Shown: positions 1 to 8,425 of the stretch, piece by piece
How positions within the stretch are numbered: the first letter of the stretch is position 1
How the letters are laid out: every line of letters begins with the position of its first letter
Assembly (NCBI RefSeq): GCF_010093125.1
Contig: NZ_NMZQ01000043.1
Span: forward strand, 1 to 43,973
Direction: 5' to 3'
DNA length: 43,973 nucleotides
Origin: Veillonella sp. R32
Lineage (GTDB): Bacteria; Bacillota; Negativicutes; Veillonellales; Veillonellaceae
Made by a program: the position numbers and the translations under genes
The notes under the pieces: generated by a model
What the model was told of the DNA's origin: nothing
What the model saw: only the letters and a program-made list of their open reading frames with translations
Databases searched by the model: none

Positions 1-2
1 CA

Positions 3-50
3 TGGAATGAACTTCATCGGAGCACAGAATTTCCTACTTATTGGGATTAA
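3..50 (+). CDS. C-terminal tail of an unidentified gene (partial)
   Basis: An open frame enters from the left edge and ends at a TAA at 48-50, giving WNELHRSTEFPTYWD. Its only support is the perfect rho-independent terminator 35 bases downstream on the same strand. The family cannot be identified from 15 residues; a transposase tail is possible but unproven. Confidence 0.3.
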   Translation, partial: WNELHRSTEFPTYWD

Positions 51-84
51 AAACCAACACGTTTTGTCCTATAACCCTTTATTG

Positions 85-107
85 TAAACACTTTGTGTTT
101 ATTTTTT
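85..107 (+). terminator. Intrinsic terminator
   Basis: TAAACAC, loop TTT, GTGTTTA, then six T. It faces right, so it ends transcription of the gene entering from the left edge. The complementary strand lacks a U-tract, so it does not serve the leftward genes beyond it. Confidence 0.75.
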
Positions 108-124
108 GTTGGTTTCTGTTGTTT

Positions 125-355
125 TTAAAAAGACCGTTTGCCTAATTTGGGATGGCTACAAGGCTTTAAGGTCAAGCGGTCGATAAGATGGGCCGCTTCG
201 TCTAAATCTACGTCTTCATAGCTACCTTGCCGTTCTAGGACACACATAGGATGGTCCACACCGACTTCGCCGGCTGGCAGGTAGACATATTCTTCATTAG
301 CAGTATCGCCAAAGATATAGCCTGCTTGCAAATGTTCTTTATGGATTCGACTCAT
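125..355 (-). CDS. Hypothetical protein, 76 aa
   Basis: A small soluble acidic protein with no motif I recognise. AAGGAGC precedes the ATG at good spacing. The start lies 21 bases beyond the stop of the metallophosphoesterase gene, so the two are probably co-transcribed. It contains no membrane segment; the C-terminal CSHPKLGKRSF is basic. The operon-like spacing and ribosome site argue that it is real. Confidence 0.6.
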   Translation of the reverse strand: MSRIHKEHLQAGYIFGDTANEEYVYLPAGEVGVDHPMCVLERQGSYEDVDLDEAAHLIDRLTLKPCSHPKLGKRSF

Positions 356-376
356 ACTTGGTTGCTCCTTGTAAGA

Positions 377-1153
377 TTAGATAATTTGTTTCAATTTAAA
401 ATTCATAAAATCAGCCGATACTAAGTGTAATTGCGTAGCCCCAACGTGATCTGGAATACGTTCGAACGAAGATTTATCATGTAAATGACCAAAAATACAA
501 TGATCCACTTCGTATTTGGCTAATAAATCGGTGAAACCACTGGCTTCATTTTTATCATTGAAGGGTGGATAGTGCAATAATAAAATCCGTGTAGGCTTTG
601 TTATTGACGAGCTGGGTAGGGATTCTATTGCTGGTAAGGCTGGTGAGGTTGAGGTTGGTAAGGCTATTGCCGTTTTTGGCAACGCCGCTTCCATTTCCTG
701 CAAAGCTGCTTCCGTGCGCAGTAGTTCACGCGCATAAATAGAGGTATCCTTTGCTTCGTCAAAGGCTGTGTCGCGGGGACACAAATAGCCACGCGTACCG
801 CCGAAGGCAATGTTGTTAATGGCGGTGCCATGACCTTGCAAAAAGGTTAGGCTATGTTGCATGGCCTGATTCATCTTGTTAGCACTGCTCCACCAGTAAT
901 CGTGATTGCCACGAATTAAGTAAATTTGCCCTGGTAAGTCAGCGATTGTTTGTAAATCAGGAAGGGCATCAGCTAATTTTAAAGCCCAGGAAATATCGCC
1001 CACAACAAAGACGATATCTTCTGGGCTTACTTGTTCACGCCAAGCTGAAATAATACGCTGGCGGTGATTCTGCCAATGGGCACCAAATACATCCATTGGC
1101 TTAGTAGGCGGTTCGCCTGAAAAATGAAGATCGCCAATGGCAAAAATTTTCAT
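377..1153 (-). CDS. Metallophosphoesterase (calcineurin-like)
   Basis: Cytosolic calcineurin-like phosphoesterase of 258 aa. The dinuclear-metal motifs appear in order: GDLHFSG near residue 7, VVGDISW near 50, RGNHDYWW near 81, the HYPPF histidine near 194, and FGHLHD near 221. AAGGAG lies just upstream of the ATG. The substrate cannot be deduced. A Pro/Ser/Thr-rich stretch of about 25 residues (roughly 165-190) lies between the GNHD and HYPPF motifs and looks like a low-complexity insertion. The gene leads a two-gene leftward unit with the 76-aa protein. Confidence 0.88.
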   Translation of the reverse strand: MKIFAIGDLHFSGEPPTKPMDVFGAHWQNHRQRIISAWREQVSPEDIVFVVGDISWALKLADALPDLQTIADLPGQIYLIRGNHDYWWSSANKMNQAMQHSLTFLQGHGTAINNIAFGGTRGYLCPRDTAFDEAKDTSIYARELLRTEAALQEMEAALPKTAIALPTSTSPALPAIESLPSSSITKPTRILLLHYPPFNDKNEASGFTDLLAKYEVDHCIFGHLHDKSSFERIPDHVGATQLHLVSADFMNFKLKQII

Positions 1154-1280
1154 GGTATCTCCTTAACATAACTATTATAGGATATGGTTAAAACTCGTTA
1201 CTAACAAACGGGTATTAGCGTTTATTGACTCACGCTACGTATTGCAAGCTTTTCATTTGAAGCGAGCCTTTTAAATTCCC

Positions 1281-2048
1281 TTATTTGAAAAAGTCTTGGT
1301 TTAACTCTTGCTTAACTTGTTCAATGCGCTCTTTATTGCTAATTTGACTAATTGTGTAGCCCACATAAAGTGGGGAAGTAATGTAACGAGGTACTATTTT
1401 AACATACTGTGAACTAGTATGTAAATCATAGAAAAATAAGTTGTAAGAGCCACTATGTTTTGAAAAGTCAGTCAAAATATAGCGCAATACTTGTTGAATA
1501 CGACGACTTAATAAGGCCAAGGAGGTATCCTTGTTAAATTTCATATTAAATTCGAAAAAGCCGATAATGGGCTTATCTGACAAGGTAATGAGTAAGTTGT
1601 CCTCCTCTTTTAAAGTAAGACCTTCAAAATGCGCTTCTTTAATATCTTGGCGATAGTCATAGTCATATAGTCCGATGATTTGGCTATGGGGATGGCGAAT
1701 AGAGCCACCAGACATAGGTCCAAAATTTTTAAAATATAAAACGGATTTGAAATCCTTACGGGCCATAGTTTCACGCCATTTGCGCAAAGAAAATTCGAGC
1801 ACCTTTTCCGCTTGTTCAGGACTATACCGGGAAAATTCACTAAAACAATCATGCGTTTCAATGATGACGGTAGGCCAAGTGCGGTCCAGTACAGGGTATT
1901 TATTCATAAGCCAAATGATGTCGCCTTCGGTATCTAAAATATTAGTTAACTCATCGACAGCACAGAAGGGACAGGCTACTTCACGGTGGCGAATATTTTC
2001 AGGTTTACTCCGGCCCATAGCTATATTAAATGTTAGTGGTTCGTTCAT
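1281..2048 (-). CDS. DUF4931 family, GalT/HIT-like protein
   Basis: A 255-aa protein resembling galactose-1-phosphate uridylyltransferases. It has a CPFC zinc-type pair near residue 27, and HPHSQIIG near residue 120 matches the HPHxQ nucleotidyl-transfer motif with its central histidine. I recognise it as DUF4931; the natural substrate is unknown. The start at 2048 is preferred over an in-frame ATG ten codons upstream because AGAGAGGTG sits correctly before it. It diverges from the Nudix-mutY operon. Confidence 0.8.
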   Translation of the reverse strand: MNEPLTFNIAMGRSKPENIRHREVACPFCAVDELTNILDTEGDIIWLMNKYPVLDRTWPTVIIETHDCFSEFSRYSPEQAEKVLEFSLRKWRETMARKDFKSVLYFKNFGPMSGGSIRHPHSQIIGLYDYDYRQDIKEAHFEGLTLKEEDNLLITLSDKPIIGFFEFNMKFNKDTSLALLSRRIQQVLRYILTDFSKHSGSYNLFFYDLHTSSQYVKIVPRYITSPLYVGYTISQISNKERIEQVKQELNQDFFK

Positions 2049-2081
2049 AAGTACACCTCTCTTATTTAATACTATCACAGG

Positions 2082-2109
2082 TTGGACCTTTTGGGCAGTA
2101 TGATATAAT
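2082..2109 (+). promoter_or_regulatory. Probable promoter of the Nudix-mutY operon
   Basis: TTGGAC, 16 bases, then TATAAT preceded by TGA (extended -10). It lies in the divergent gap ahead of the Nudix gene, leaving a leader of about 110 bases. The -35 match is moderate. Confidence 0.5.
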
Positions 2110-2223
2110 TAATTAGTGTAGATAATTTTAAAAAATTCTATATAGGAATATTATTGTTAAACATAGTCATAGAAATAGATACGGGCGTTGAAATAGATGG
2201 GGAGCGCCGAATAAGGAGTTTGT

Positions 2224-2754
2224 ATGAAACCGACAACCTTGTGCTTAATTATAAATGATAAACATGAGATTTTATTAGGCCGGAAGAAGCGTGGCTTTGG
2301 AGCTGGCAAATATAACGGCTTTGGTGGCAAGAAACAGGATCAGGAAACCTTTCGTGAGTGTGCTGTACGGGAAGTGTTCGAAGAAGTATCCCTTGTGGTG
2401 AAACCAGAAGATTTAATTCCCGTCGGAATTATGAATTTCCAATTTCCTTATGAAGAAGCACTTAATCACTTGAATTATACATATATTATTAAGAACTACG
2501 AAGGGTTACCTATGGAAAGTGAAGAAATGGAGCCCCATTGGTTTGCTTTTGAAGATATTCCCTTTGAAATGATGTGGAAAGGCGACGATATGTGGATTCC
2601 GGAGGTATTGCAGGGCAAATTACTCCATACCTTGCTCATCTTTGGTAAGGATAATGATGAAGTGAAATTAGCTGAAAATACGTATGTGGCTAAGATTGAA
2701 GAGTTTGAAACGGTAGCGGACATAATGACTTGTTTGCGAAAGGAAACGAATTAG
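2224..2754 (+). CDS. Nudix hydrolase, MTH1/MutT-like (8-oxo-dGTP diphosphatase)
   Basis: Predicted to hydrolyse oxidised purine nucleotides to monophosphates. The Nudix box runs from GGKKQDQETF through REVFEEVSL (about residues 35-58), with the spaced E and REVxEE metal ligands intact. GFGAGKYNGFGGK before the box and a later WxDDMWIP-like segment resemble MTH1 (NUDT1). At 176 aa it is slightly longer than the family norm. AAGGAG precedes the ATG. Its stop TAG overlaps the GTG start of mutY by one base, so translation is coupled. Pairing with mutY suggests sanitation of the 8-oxoguanine pool. Confidence 0.88.
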   Translation: MKPTTLCLIINDKHEILLGRKKRGFGAGKYNGFGGKKQDQETFRECAVREVFEEVSLVVKPEDLIPVGIMNFQFPYEEALNHLNYTYIIKNYEGLPMESEEMEPHWFAFEDIPFEMMWKGDDMWIPEVLQGKLLHTLLIFGKDNDEVKLAENTYVAKIEEFETVADIMTCLRKETN

Positions 2755-3893
2755 TGAGTGAGATAAAAATAGATGCGAACGCGTCTAAGTGGACGACTGA
2801 GTTATTACATTGGTATGATTTGAATAAGCGTGATTTGCCTTGGCGACAGACGAAAGATCCCTATTGTATTTGGGTTTCTGAAATTATGTCACAGCAAACT
2901 CGAATTGAAGCGATGAAGCCCTATTACGAAAATTGGATGATGCAATTTCCTACTAAAGAAGCGTTAGCTACGGCCGATGAAGATACGGTAGTGAAAGCGT
3001 GGCAGGGCTTAGGTTATTATTCAAGAGCTCGTAACTTGCGGTTAGGCGTGCAAGAAGTAATGACAAAATATGGTGGAGAAATACCCCGCACTCGTAAAGA
3101 AGTAGAAAGCCTAAAGGGCGTTGGTGCTTATACAGCGGGGGCTATTTTATCTGTTGCATTTAACCAGCGAGAAGCGGCTATAGATGGTAATGTGTTACGC
3201 GTCTATGCCAGATTGTATGCTATACAAGAGGATATAATGCGAACAGCTGGAAAAAAAGCGATTGCTGCTTTAGTGGAAGCTACGATGCCTTATGACCGGC
3301 CAGGCGATTTTAACCAAGCTTTAATGGACTTTGGCGCCCGCATATGCATTCCTAAGGCCCCACGTTGTGAAGGATGCCCGTTACGTCAGTGGTGCAAGGC
3401 TGATGCCTTAGGTATAGCTGCTGAGTTACCAGTGCGAATTGTCAAAAAAGCGATACCTATTATTTCCGTGATTACTGGATGTATTCAAAATGACGAAGGG
3501 GCCTATTTATTGCATCGCCGGCCCGCTAAGGGTTTGCTCCATTCTATGTGGGAGTTCCCTAATGTTGAAATTCCGCGCCATGCGTTAGTGCAAGATAAAA
3601 AGGAATTACCGTTAATCGGTGTGGCGCCATTAGTTTCACATTGGCAAGAACAAGGGGCGGTTATTAAGTGGCAAGAGGCTTGTATAACGACTTTGCGCCA
3701 TGTATCTTCACATCGCTGTTGGGATATGGAAGCCTATGTGGGGCGGTGGGAGACTACCACTGATACAGTTAGCGTGGCGCTGGCTAGAGAGCTAGTAAAT
3801 AATCCTGAGCAATGGCGCTGGGTAAAACCAGCGGATTTTGCAGAGTTACCCTGGGCAGGCCCACATGGCAAATTGACAGTATTTTGTAAGTAG
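2754..3893 (+). CDS. mutY: A/G-specific adenine glycosylase MutY
   Basis: Removes adenine mispaired with 8-oxoguanine. The helix-hairpin-helix glycosylase domain includes the catalytic Glu in WVSEIMSQQT (E43 from the start used here), LKGVGAYTAGAI, and the catalytic Asp region AAIDGNVLRVYAR. The iron-sulfur ligands are CIPKAPRCEGCPLRQWC (C-x6-C-x2-C-x5-C). The C-terminal third is the Nudix-like 8-oxoG recognition domain. The GTG at 2754 is chosen because AAAGGA lies nine bases upstream; a TTG eight codons earlier has no ribosome site. About 379 aa, usual for the family. Confidence 0.93.
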   Translation: MSEIKIDANASKWTTELLHWYDLNKRDLPWRQTKDPYCIWVSEIMSQQTRIEAMKPYYENWMMQFPTKEALATADEDTVVKAWQGLGYYSRARNLRLGVQEVMTKYGGEIPRTRKEVESLKGVGAYTAGAILSVAFNQREAAIDGNVLRVYARLYAIQEDIMRTAGKKAIAALVEATMPYDRPGDFNQALMDFGARICIPKAPRCEGCPLRQWCKADALGIAAELPVRIVKKAIPIISVITGCIQNDEGAYLLHRRPAKGLLHSMWEFPNVEIPRHALVQDKKELPLIGVAPLVSHWQEQGAVIKWQEACITTLRHVSSHRCWDMEAYVGRWETTTDTVSVALARELVNNPEQWRWVKPADFAELPWAGPHGKLTVFCK

Positions 3894-3950
3894 TCATTGA
3901 ATTGGTAAGATGTAATTAAACTAGCGAGTATTAGATAGGCAGGTGAGAGA

Positions 3951-5138
3951 ATGTCCGCACGTTTTATGTTTTTGGCTATGACAACGCTCATTGTGCTACT
4001 GATTGTATTTGTAAATTCGTATTTAATTGTGCGAGTGACAAAAGTAGCTAAGCGTGCGTTATGGTTTTGGGGGTTAGTGGCAGCTCAAGTAGTGGCTATT
4101 GGCGGCACTACTTATTATCAGCTGGCGCAGGTACAAATTTTTGATACAGCCTTATATAGCTTCTGGAAAAGTTGGGCCATCGGTTCTTATGGCTTGCTAC
4201 TAGGCCTAGGTGTTTGCTTTGCTATTATGATAGCCTTAGCGTTGGTAGTGGCGGCTGTTAATTGGAAGGCCCATACAACGACTGAGACTGAACAGCATAG
4301 TCGGCGCCAATTTTTACGGAATGCCTTATGGGCCGTGCCCGCAGTCACTGCTGGCGGTGGTGTAGTGCGAGCCTATGAAGGAGCTAAAGAACTTGAGGTT
4401 AATCATATTGATTTAGTATTTCGTAGTTTGCCGGAATATTTAAAAGGTTATAAATTGGCACAAATTAGTGATGTGCATATTGGTCCCTTTATAGATTTGC
4501 ATGATTTTGATAAGATTACAGAAGCCGTGTTAGCTGAAAAGCCAGATCGTTTGGTAATTACAGGCGATTTAATTGATGAATTAGATTGGTTAAATCCCTT
4601 GTGTGGGCGTTTAGAAGAATTATTTCCTAAAATCCCTGATGGCATTGACTATATTTTAGGAAATCACGAGTATTTTAAAAACTTGCCCCTCGTATTAGAA
4701 GCATTTAGTAAAATTTCTATGCGCATGCATCGCAACTCGTCCTTGCGTTTAAGCGGCGGTTCGTGGCCGGTGTATTTAGCGGGGGTTGAATATTCCTTTG
4801 ACCGTACTGGTGAACAGCGGGAAGTGTATCTAAAAGAGGCCTTAGCCAATGTTCCTTCGGAAGCCTTTGTTATTTTACTGGCGCATCATCCTGATTTTAT
4901 TGAAAATGCCTTTGCCCATGACATTCCTGTGACTTTGTCAGGTCATACCCATGGCGGGCAGATTGTAGTGGGGGATACGCCATTAGTACCGGTTGGAACT
5001 CAGTACTTTAAAGGAATGTATCGTGACTCTTGGAAATATGGCTATGTGAACAATGGTACGGGCCATTGGTTTCCCGTTCGTTATAACTGTCCTCGTGAAA
5101 TTACGATTTTCACCTTTAAAGAAGGCAAAGAGGCATAA
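3951..5138 (+). CDS. Membrane-anchored metallophosphoesterase
   Basis: 395 aa. Three hydrophobic segments in the first 105 residues precede a twin-arginine-like SRRQFLRNALWAVPAV (about residues 122-137), then a calcineurin-like domain exposed outside or at the membrane. Metal motifs: ISDVHIGP, ITGDLIDE, LGNHEYF, LLAHHPDF, LSGHTHGGQ. The layout resembles YkuE/YaeI-type phosphoesterases, but the Tat-like motif is internal rather than N-terminal. AGGTGAGAGA precedes the ATG. It lies 57 bases after mutY. The substrate is unknown. Confidence 0.85.
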   Translation: MSARFMFLAMTTLIVLLIVFVNSYLIVRVTKVAKRALWFWGLVAAQVVAIGGTTYYQLAQVQIFDTALYSFWKSWAIGSYGLLLGLGVCFAIMIALALVVAAVNWKAHTTTETEQHSRRQFLRNALWAVPAVTAGGGVVRAYEGAKELEVNHIDLVFRSLPEYLKGYKLAQISDVHIGPFIDLHDFDKITEAVLAEKPDRLVITGDLIDELDWLNPLCGRLEELFPKIPDGIDYILGNHEYFKNLPLVLEAFSKISMRMHRNSSLRLSGGSWPVYLAGVEYSFDRTGEQREVYLKEALANVPSEAFVILLAHHPDFIENAFAHDIPVTLSGHTHGGQIVVGDTPLVPVGTQYFKGMYRDSWKYGYVNNGTGHWFPVRYNCPREITIFTFKEGKEA

Positions 5139-5194
5139 AAACGGCGAAAAGGTAAACTTTTTTTAAATTATTGACCGTAAAATACAAATTAGCA

Positions 5195-5223
5195 TTGTGA
5201 AAATCTAGTAAAAAGTCTATAAT
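5195..5223 (+). promoter_or_regulatory. Promoter of uppP
   Basis: TTGTGA, 17-base spacer, TATAAT. The leader of about 85 bases that follows contains two short dyads (TTATC/GATAA arms near 5231-5256, and GGCCT/AGGGCC near 5263-5279) ahead of the AGGTGA ribosome site. I do not recognise a riboswitch. Confidence 0.6.
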
Positions 5224-5315
5224 GAATGAGTTATCGCACAGCTATCCGTGTGATAAGCCAGGCCTTAGGTTAGGGCCTATGTATTGACTAACGATTTGGT
5301 AGTTGAGGTGAAATA

Positions 5316-6113
5316 ATGGATCAAAATATTATTGCCTTTATACTTGGTATTGTAGAAGGGGCAACCGAATTTTTACCAGTCTCTAGTACTGGGCATATGA
5401 TTTTAGTAGGCGACTTTTTAGGGTTTACTGGGGAACGAGCTAGCGTATTTGAAGTATTCATTCAGTTAGGTGCTATTTTATCGGTATTTATTTTTTACCG
5501 TGAAAAGTTTATGACTATGTTGCGCCGTGAAAACTGGGTGCGCACCAATGGCTTATCCTTAGCGCATATTTTCTTTGGTATGCTGCCAGCCATGGGGATT
5601 GGTTATTTAGGTCATTCTTTTATTAAAAATAACTTATTTTCACCAGGCACGGTTATTATTGGTTTAATTATCGGTGGTTTATTTATGTTGCTAGCAGAAA
5701 AATATCACCGCCCTATTAAAATCCACAATGTAGATAATTTGAGCATGTATCAATGTTTGTTGATTGGTTTATTCCAAGTCTTGTCCTTATGGCCTGGTTT
5801 TTCCCGTTCTGGTTCGACCATTGCAGGGGGCTTAATTTTAGGAGTTAGTCGTAAAGCAGCTGCTGATTTCTCTTTTATTATGGCCGTGCCAATCATGTTG
5901 ATTGCATGTATTTATGATTTGTTAAAAATCATCGACCAGCTATATTGGTCAGACTTTATTATGTTCTTTATTGGCTTCGTAACGGCGTTCGTGTTTGCTT
6001 ACTTGTCCATCGTATGGTTCTTGAAATTCTTGAACAAATCCTCTTTGGCAGGCTTTGCTTATTATCGTTTTGCTGTAGCTGTAGTGGCGTTGATCTATTT
6101 CTTCGTGTTCTAG
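5316..6113 (+). CDS. uppP: Undecaprenyl-diphosphatase UppP (BacA)
   Basis: Integral membrane phosphatase that recycles undecaprenyl diphosphate to the monophosphate carrier for peptidoglycan synthesis. Signature motifs: EGATEFLPVSSTGHMI (about residues 14-29) and WPGFSRSGSTIAGG (about 159-172). Eight or so hydrophobic segments and 265 aa fit the family. AGGTGA precedes the ATG at five bases. The gene has its own promoter upstream and a strong terminator downstream, so it is probably monocistronic. Confidence 0.95.
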   Translation: MDQNIIAFILGIVEGATEFLPVSSTGHMILVGDFLGFTGERASVFEVFIQLGAILSVFIFYREKFMTMLRRENWVRTNGLSLAHIFFGMLPAMGIGYLGHSFIKNNLFSPGTVIIGLIIGGLFMLLAEKYHRPIKIHNVDNLSMYQCLLIGLFQVLSLWPGFSRSGSTIAGGLILGVSRKAAADFSFIMAVPIMLIACIYDLLKIIDQLYWSDFIMFFIGFVTAFVFAYLSIVWFLKFLNKSSLAGFAYYRFAVAVVALIYFFVF

Positions 6114-6198
6114 AGGCTAGAAGCTAGCTTGAAAAAATAATAAGTTGCATCACATTAAGTTTTTGCTGAATGTAATGGCAATTGATTTAGTACAAATG

Positions 6199-6240
6199 AC
6201 AGCTACTTACTTTGTTGTAAGTGGCTGTTCTTTGTTTTTT
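6199..6240 (+). terminator. Terminator after uppP
   Basis: Stem ACAGCTACTTAC / GTAAGTGGCTGT with a six-base loop, followed by TTCTTTGTTTTTT. It lies 85 bases past the uppP stop. The rest of the roughly 300-base gap to the tRNAs is A/T-rich, with only the tRNA promoter recognisable. Confidence 0.85.
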
Positions 6241-6375
6241 AGAAAGTTTATGATAAATTTTGAAATTTTATGAAAAAAGTACTTGCGCAAATATACGGCG
6301 TATGCTATTATAATAAAGCGCTATACGGTGAACGTAAGCGTGAACAAATTGTCAAACTGAGCTGAAAAAAATCTA

Positions 6376-6404
6376 TTGACAAGATGTTCTGGAATATGTA
6401 TAAT
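6376..6404 (+). promoter_or_regulatory. tRNA operon promoter (consensus)
   Basis: TTGACA, 17-base spacer, TATAAT: both hexamers are perfect sigma-70 matches. The -10 ends 17 bases before the first tRNA. Confidence 0.9.
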
Positions 6405-6421
6405 ATTCCTTGTCGTGGTAC

Positions 6422-6497
6422 GCTGGCGTAGCTCAATCGGTAGAGCAGCTGACTTGTAATCAGCAGGTTGTGGGTTCAATTCCTATCGCCAGCTCCA
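6422..6497 (+). tRNA. tRNA-Thr (anticodon TGT)
   Basis: The acceptor arms GCTGGCG/CGCCAGC pair fully; the anticodon loop CTTGTAA reads TGT; the T-loop GGTTCAATTCC is normal; CCA is encoded. 76 bases. First of five tandem tRNAs. Confidence 0.95.
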
Positions 6498-6508
6498 TTT
6501 TTATTCGT

Positions 6509-6593
<85 letters not shown>

Positions 6594-6598
6594 TTCAT

Positions 6599-6674
<76 letters not shown>

Positions 6675-6688
6675 TCTTTTATACGTAT

Positions 6689-6764
6689 GCTGGTGTAGCT
6701 CAGTCGGCAGAGCGTATCCTTGGTAAGGATAAGGTCACCGGTTCAATCCCGGTCACTAGCTCCA
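6689..6764 (+). tRNA. tRNA-Thr (anticodon GGT)
   Basis: Acceptor GCTGGTG/CACTAGC (one G-U pair), anticodon stem ATCCT/AGGAT with GGT, encoded CCA. Second threonine isoacceptor of the cluster. Confidence 0.95.
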
Positions 6765-6773
6765 TATACACAT

Positions 6774-6850
6774 GGCGGCATAGCTCAGTTGGCTAGAGCA
6801 ATCGGTTCATACCCGGTGTGTCCGCGGTTCAAATCCGTGTGCCGCCACCA
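6774..6850 (+). tRNA. tRNA-Met, elongator type (anticodon CAT)
   Basis: 77 bases; acceptor GGCGGCA/TGCCGCC fully paired, CAT anticodon, encoded CCA. The paired first base rules out the initiator. A tRNA-Ile with modified CAT cannot be fully excluded from sequence, but the acceptor stem resembles Met. Confidence 0.88.
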
Positions 6851-6867
6851 CTAACTTTTTGTTAGAT

Positions 6868-6897
6868 ACTCACATTTAAAATGTGGGTTATTTTTTT
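6868..6897 (+). terminator. Terminator of the tRNA operon
   Basis: Stem around TCACATT / AATGTGGG followed by seven T, 18 bases after the last tRNA and just before the permease ribosome site. Confidence 0.75.
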
Positions 6898-6930
6898 AAA
6901 CTTTTTCGTATTTAGGAGGTGGACATTTGT

Positions 6931-8292
6931 ATGTCTGAGAAAAAGGAGTTAGCTAGGGGGCTGAAAAATCGTCACGTGCAGTTATTGGCTATAGGGGGCG
7001 CCATCGGGACGGGTTTATTTTTAGGATCAGGTCGATCTATTCACTTGGCTGGTCCATCTATTTTATTTGCGTACATCATTACCGGGCTTATTTCCTTTTT
7101 CATGATGCGTGCGTTAGGGGAATTATTACTATCAAATACTGAGCATCATTCCTTTGTAGATTTTGTGCATGAGTATTTAGGGCCAGGGGCCGCGTTTCTT
7201 ACAGGCTGGACTTATTGGTTTTGTTGGGTATCGTTAGCCATGGCTGACGTTACAGCCGCTGGGGTGTATATGCAATACTGGATTCCCAATGTGGAACCGT
7301 GGATACCCAGCTTATGCATTCTATTAATCTTATTTGCTTCCAATTTAATGGCTGTTAAGATTTTCGGGGAGTTAGAATTTTGGTTTGCTTTAATTAAAGT
7401 TATTGCCATTTTAGGTCTTATTATTGGTGGTTTGTATTTAGTATTTATTGGCTATCAAACGGATGTGGGGGCTGTAGGTTTTGCTAATTTATGGACTAAC
7501 GGAGGCTGGTTCCCTAATGGTTGGGAAGGCTTTGCGTTATCCTTCCAAATGGTTGTTTTCGCTTTTACTGGGATTGAATTGGTTGGTTTAACTGCTGGTG
7601 AAACGGAAAATCCAAAGAAAGTTATTCCTCAAGCTATTAATAATATTCCAATTCGTATTATTATCTTCTATGTAGGCGCGTTGGCAATTATTATGAGCAT
7701 CTATCCTTGGACTGCTGTAAATCCTAGTGCGAGTCCCTTTGTTCAAGTATTCAAAGCGGCTGGTATCGTTGCGGCGGCTGCCATCGTAAACTTTATCGTA
7801 TTAACTTCGGCAGCCTCTGCTTGTAATAGTGGTCTTTTCAGTACTAGCCGTATGGTATATACCTTGGCTCGTGAAGGGAATGCGCCACGTCGTATGTTCC
7901 GCCTACGTTCCAATCAAGTGCCAGTTAATGCTGTAGTATTCTCGGCGCTCGTTATTTTTATGGCCGTTATTATGCAGTATATTATGCCTGAAAACGTATT
8001 TATTATTATTACAAGTGTATCTACGTTCTGCTTTATTTTCATTTGGGCTATCATTTTGGTATGCCATATGAAATATCGTAAATTGCATCCAGAACAAGTT
8101 AAGGTAAATCCATTTAAAATGCCTTTATATCCAGCTATGAATTACATTATTTTGGCATTCTATGCCTTTGTATTAGCTTCTTTGGCCTTTAATGAAGAAA
8201 CCTTAATTGCGCTTCTATTTACGCCAGTTTGGTTCGGTATGCTATGGTGTTTCTATAAATTGCAGACTATTAAACAGAATTATGGTAACTAA
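6931..8292 (+). CDS. Amino-acid permease (APC family, CycA-like)
   Basis: About 453 aa with twelve predicted membrane helices. The GGAIGTGLFLGSG glycine-rich first helix is typical of the amino acid-polyamine-organocation family. TGWTYWFCWVSLAMADV resembles CycA-type D-serine/D-alanine/glycine transporters and AAT-family proton symporters; exact specificity is not readable. ATG 6931 is chosen because AGGAGGT lies ten bases upstream; a GTG four codons earlier overlaps that ribosome site. It ends at a strong terminator just left of the prophage. Confidence 0.88.
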   Translation: MSEKKELARGLKNRHVQLLAIGGAIGTGLFLGSGRSIHLAGPSILFAYIITGLISFFMMRALGELLLSNTEHHSFVDFVHEYLGPGAAFLTGWTYWFCWVSLAMADVTAAGVYMQYWIPNVEPWIPSLCILLILFASNLMAVKIFGELEFWFALIKVIAILGLIIGGLYLVFIGYQTDVGAVGFANLWTNGGWFPNGWEGFALSFQMVVFAFTGIELVGLTAGETENPKKVIPQAINNIPIRIIIFYVGALAIIMSIYPWTAVNPSASPFVQVFKAAGIVAAAAIVNFIVLTSAASACNSGLFSTSRMVYTLAREGNAPRRMFRLRSNQVPVNAVVFSALVIFMAVIMQYIMPENVFIIITSVSTFCFIFIWAIILVCHMKYRKLHPEQVKVNPFKMPLYPAMNYIILAFYAFVLASLAFNEETLIALLFTPVWFGMLWCFYKLQTIKQNYGN

Positions 8293-8301
8293 TTCAAAGG
8301 T

Positions 8302-8338
8302 AAATCACCAAAATCTCTTGTAGATTTTGGTGATTTTG
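8302..8338 (+). terminator. Terminator of the permease gene
   Basis: A perfect 15-bp stem, AAATCACCAAAATCT against its exact complement, with loop CTTGT. The arms contain A- and T-runs, so it may work in both directions. Confidence 0.85.
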
Positions 8339-8350
8339 CTATATATATTC

Positions 8351-8379
8351 TTTTCATTACTGATTTTTTGTATTATAAT
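8351..8379 (+). promoter_or_regulatory. Orphan promoter at the left prophage junction, twin of the tuf promoter
   Basis: TTTTCA, 17-base spacer, TATAAT followed by the G/C discriminator GGGCG. The -10 and downstream bases match the tuf promoter at 42175 in 18 of 19 positions. It now points into the 3' end of the integrase gene and so would make antisense RNA. It may be the left half of a tuf promoter split by integration. Confidence 0.55.
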
Positions 8380-8392
8380 GGGCGTTTATAGG
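8374..8392 (+). repeat. Candidate attL core, version 2
   Basis: TATAATGGGCGTTTATAGG; its partner at 42175-42193 differs at one base. The identical TGGGCGT could be a 7-bp overlap flanked by imperfect inverted arms (TTATAA and TTATAG). If this is the core, the prophage lies inside the tuf promoter. Confidence 0.45.
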
Positions 8393-8425
8393 CTATAAGG
8401 CTACAAATGGCTTAATACTGTATTA

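Noticed and set aside
3-110. Left-edge copy of the same ISL3 element seen at the right edge
   Set aside because: The C-terminal tail and flanking bases do not match the ISL3 transposase end or its terminal repeat.
1675-2103. 142-codon plus-strand frame opposite the DUF4931 gene
   Set aside because: No ribosome site and no recognisable protein; the opposite strand has GalT-like motifs and a good start.
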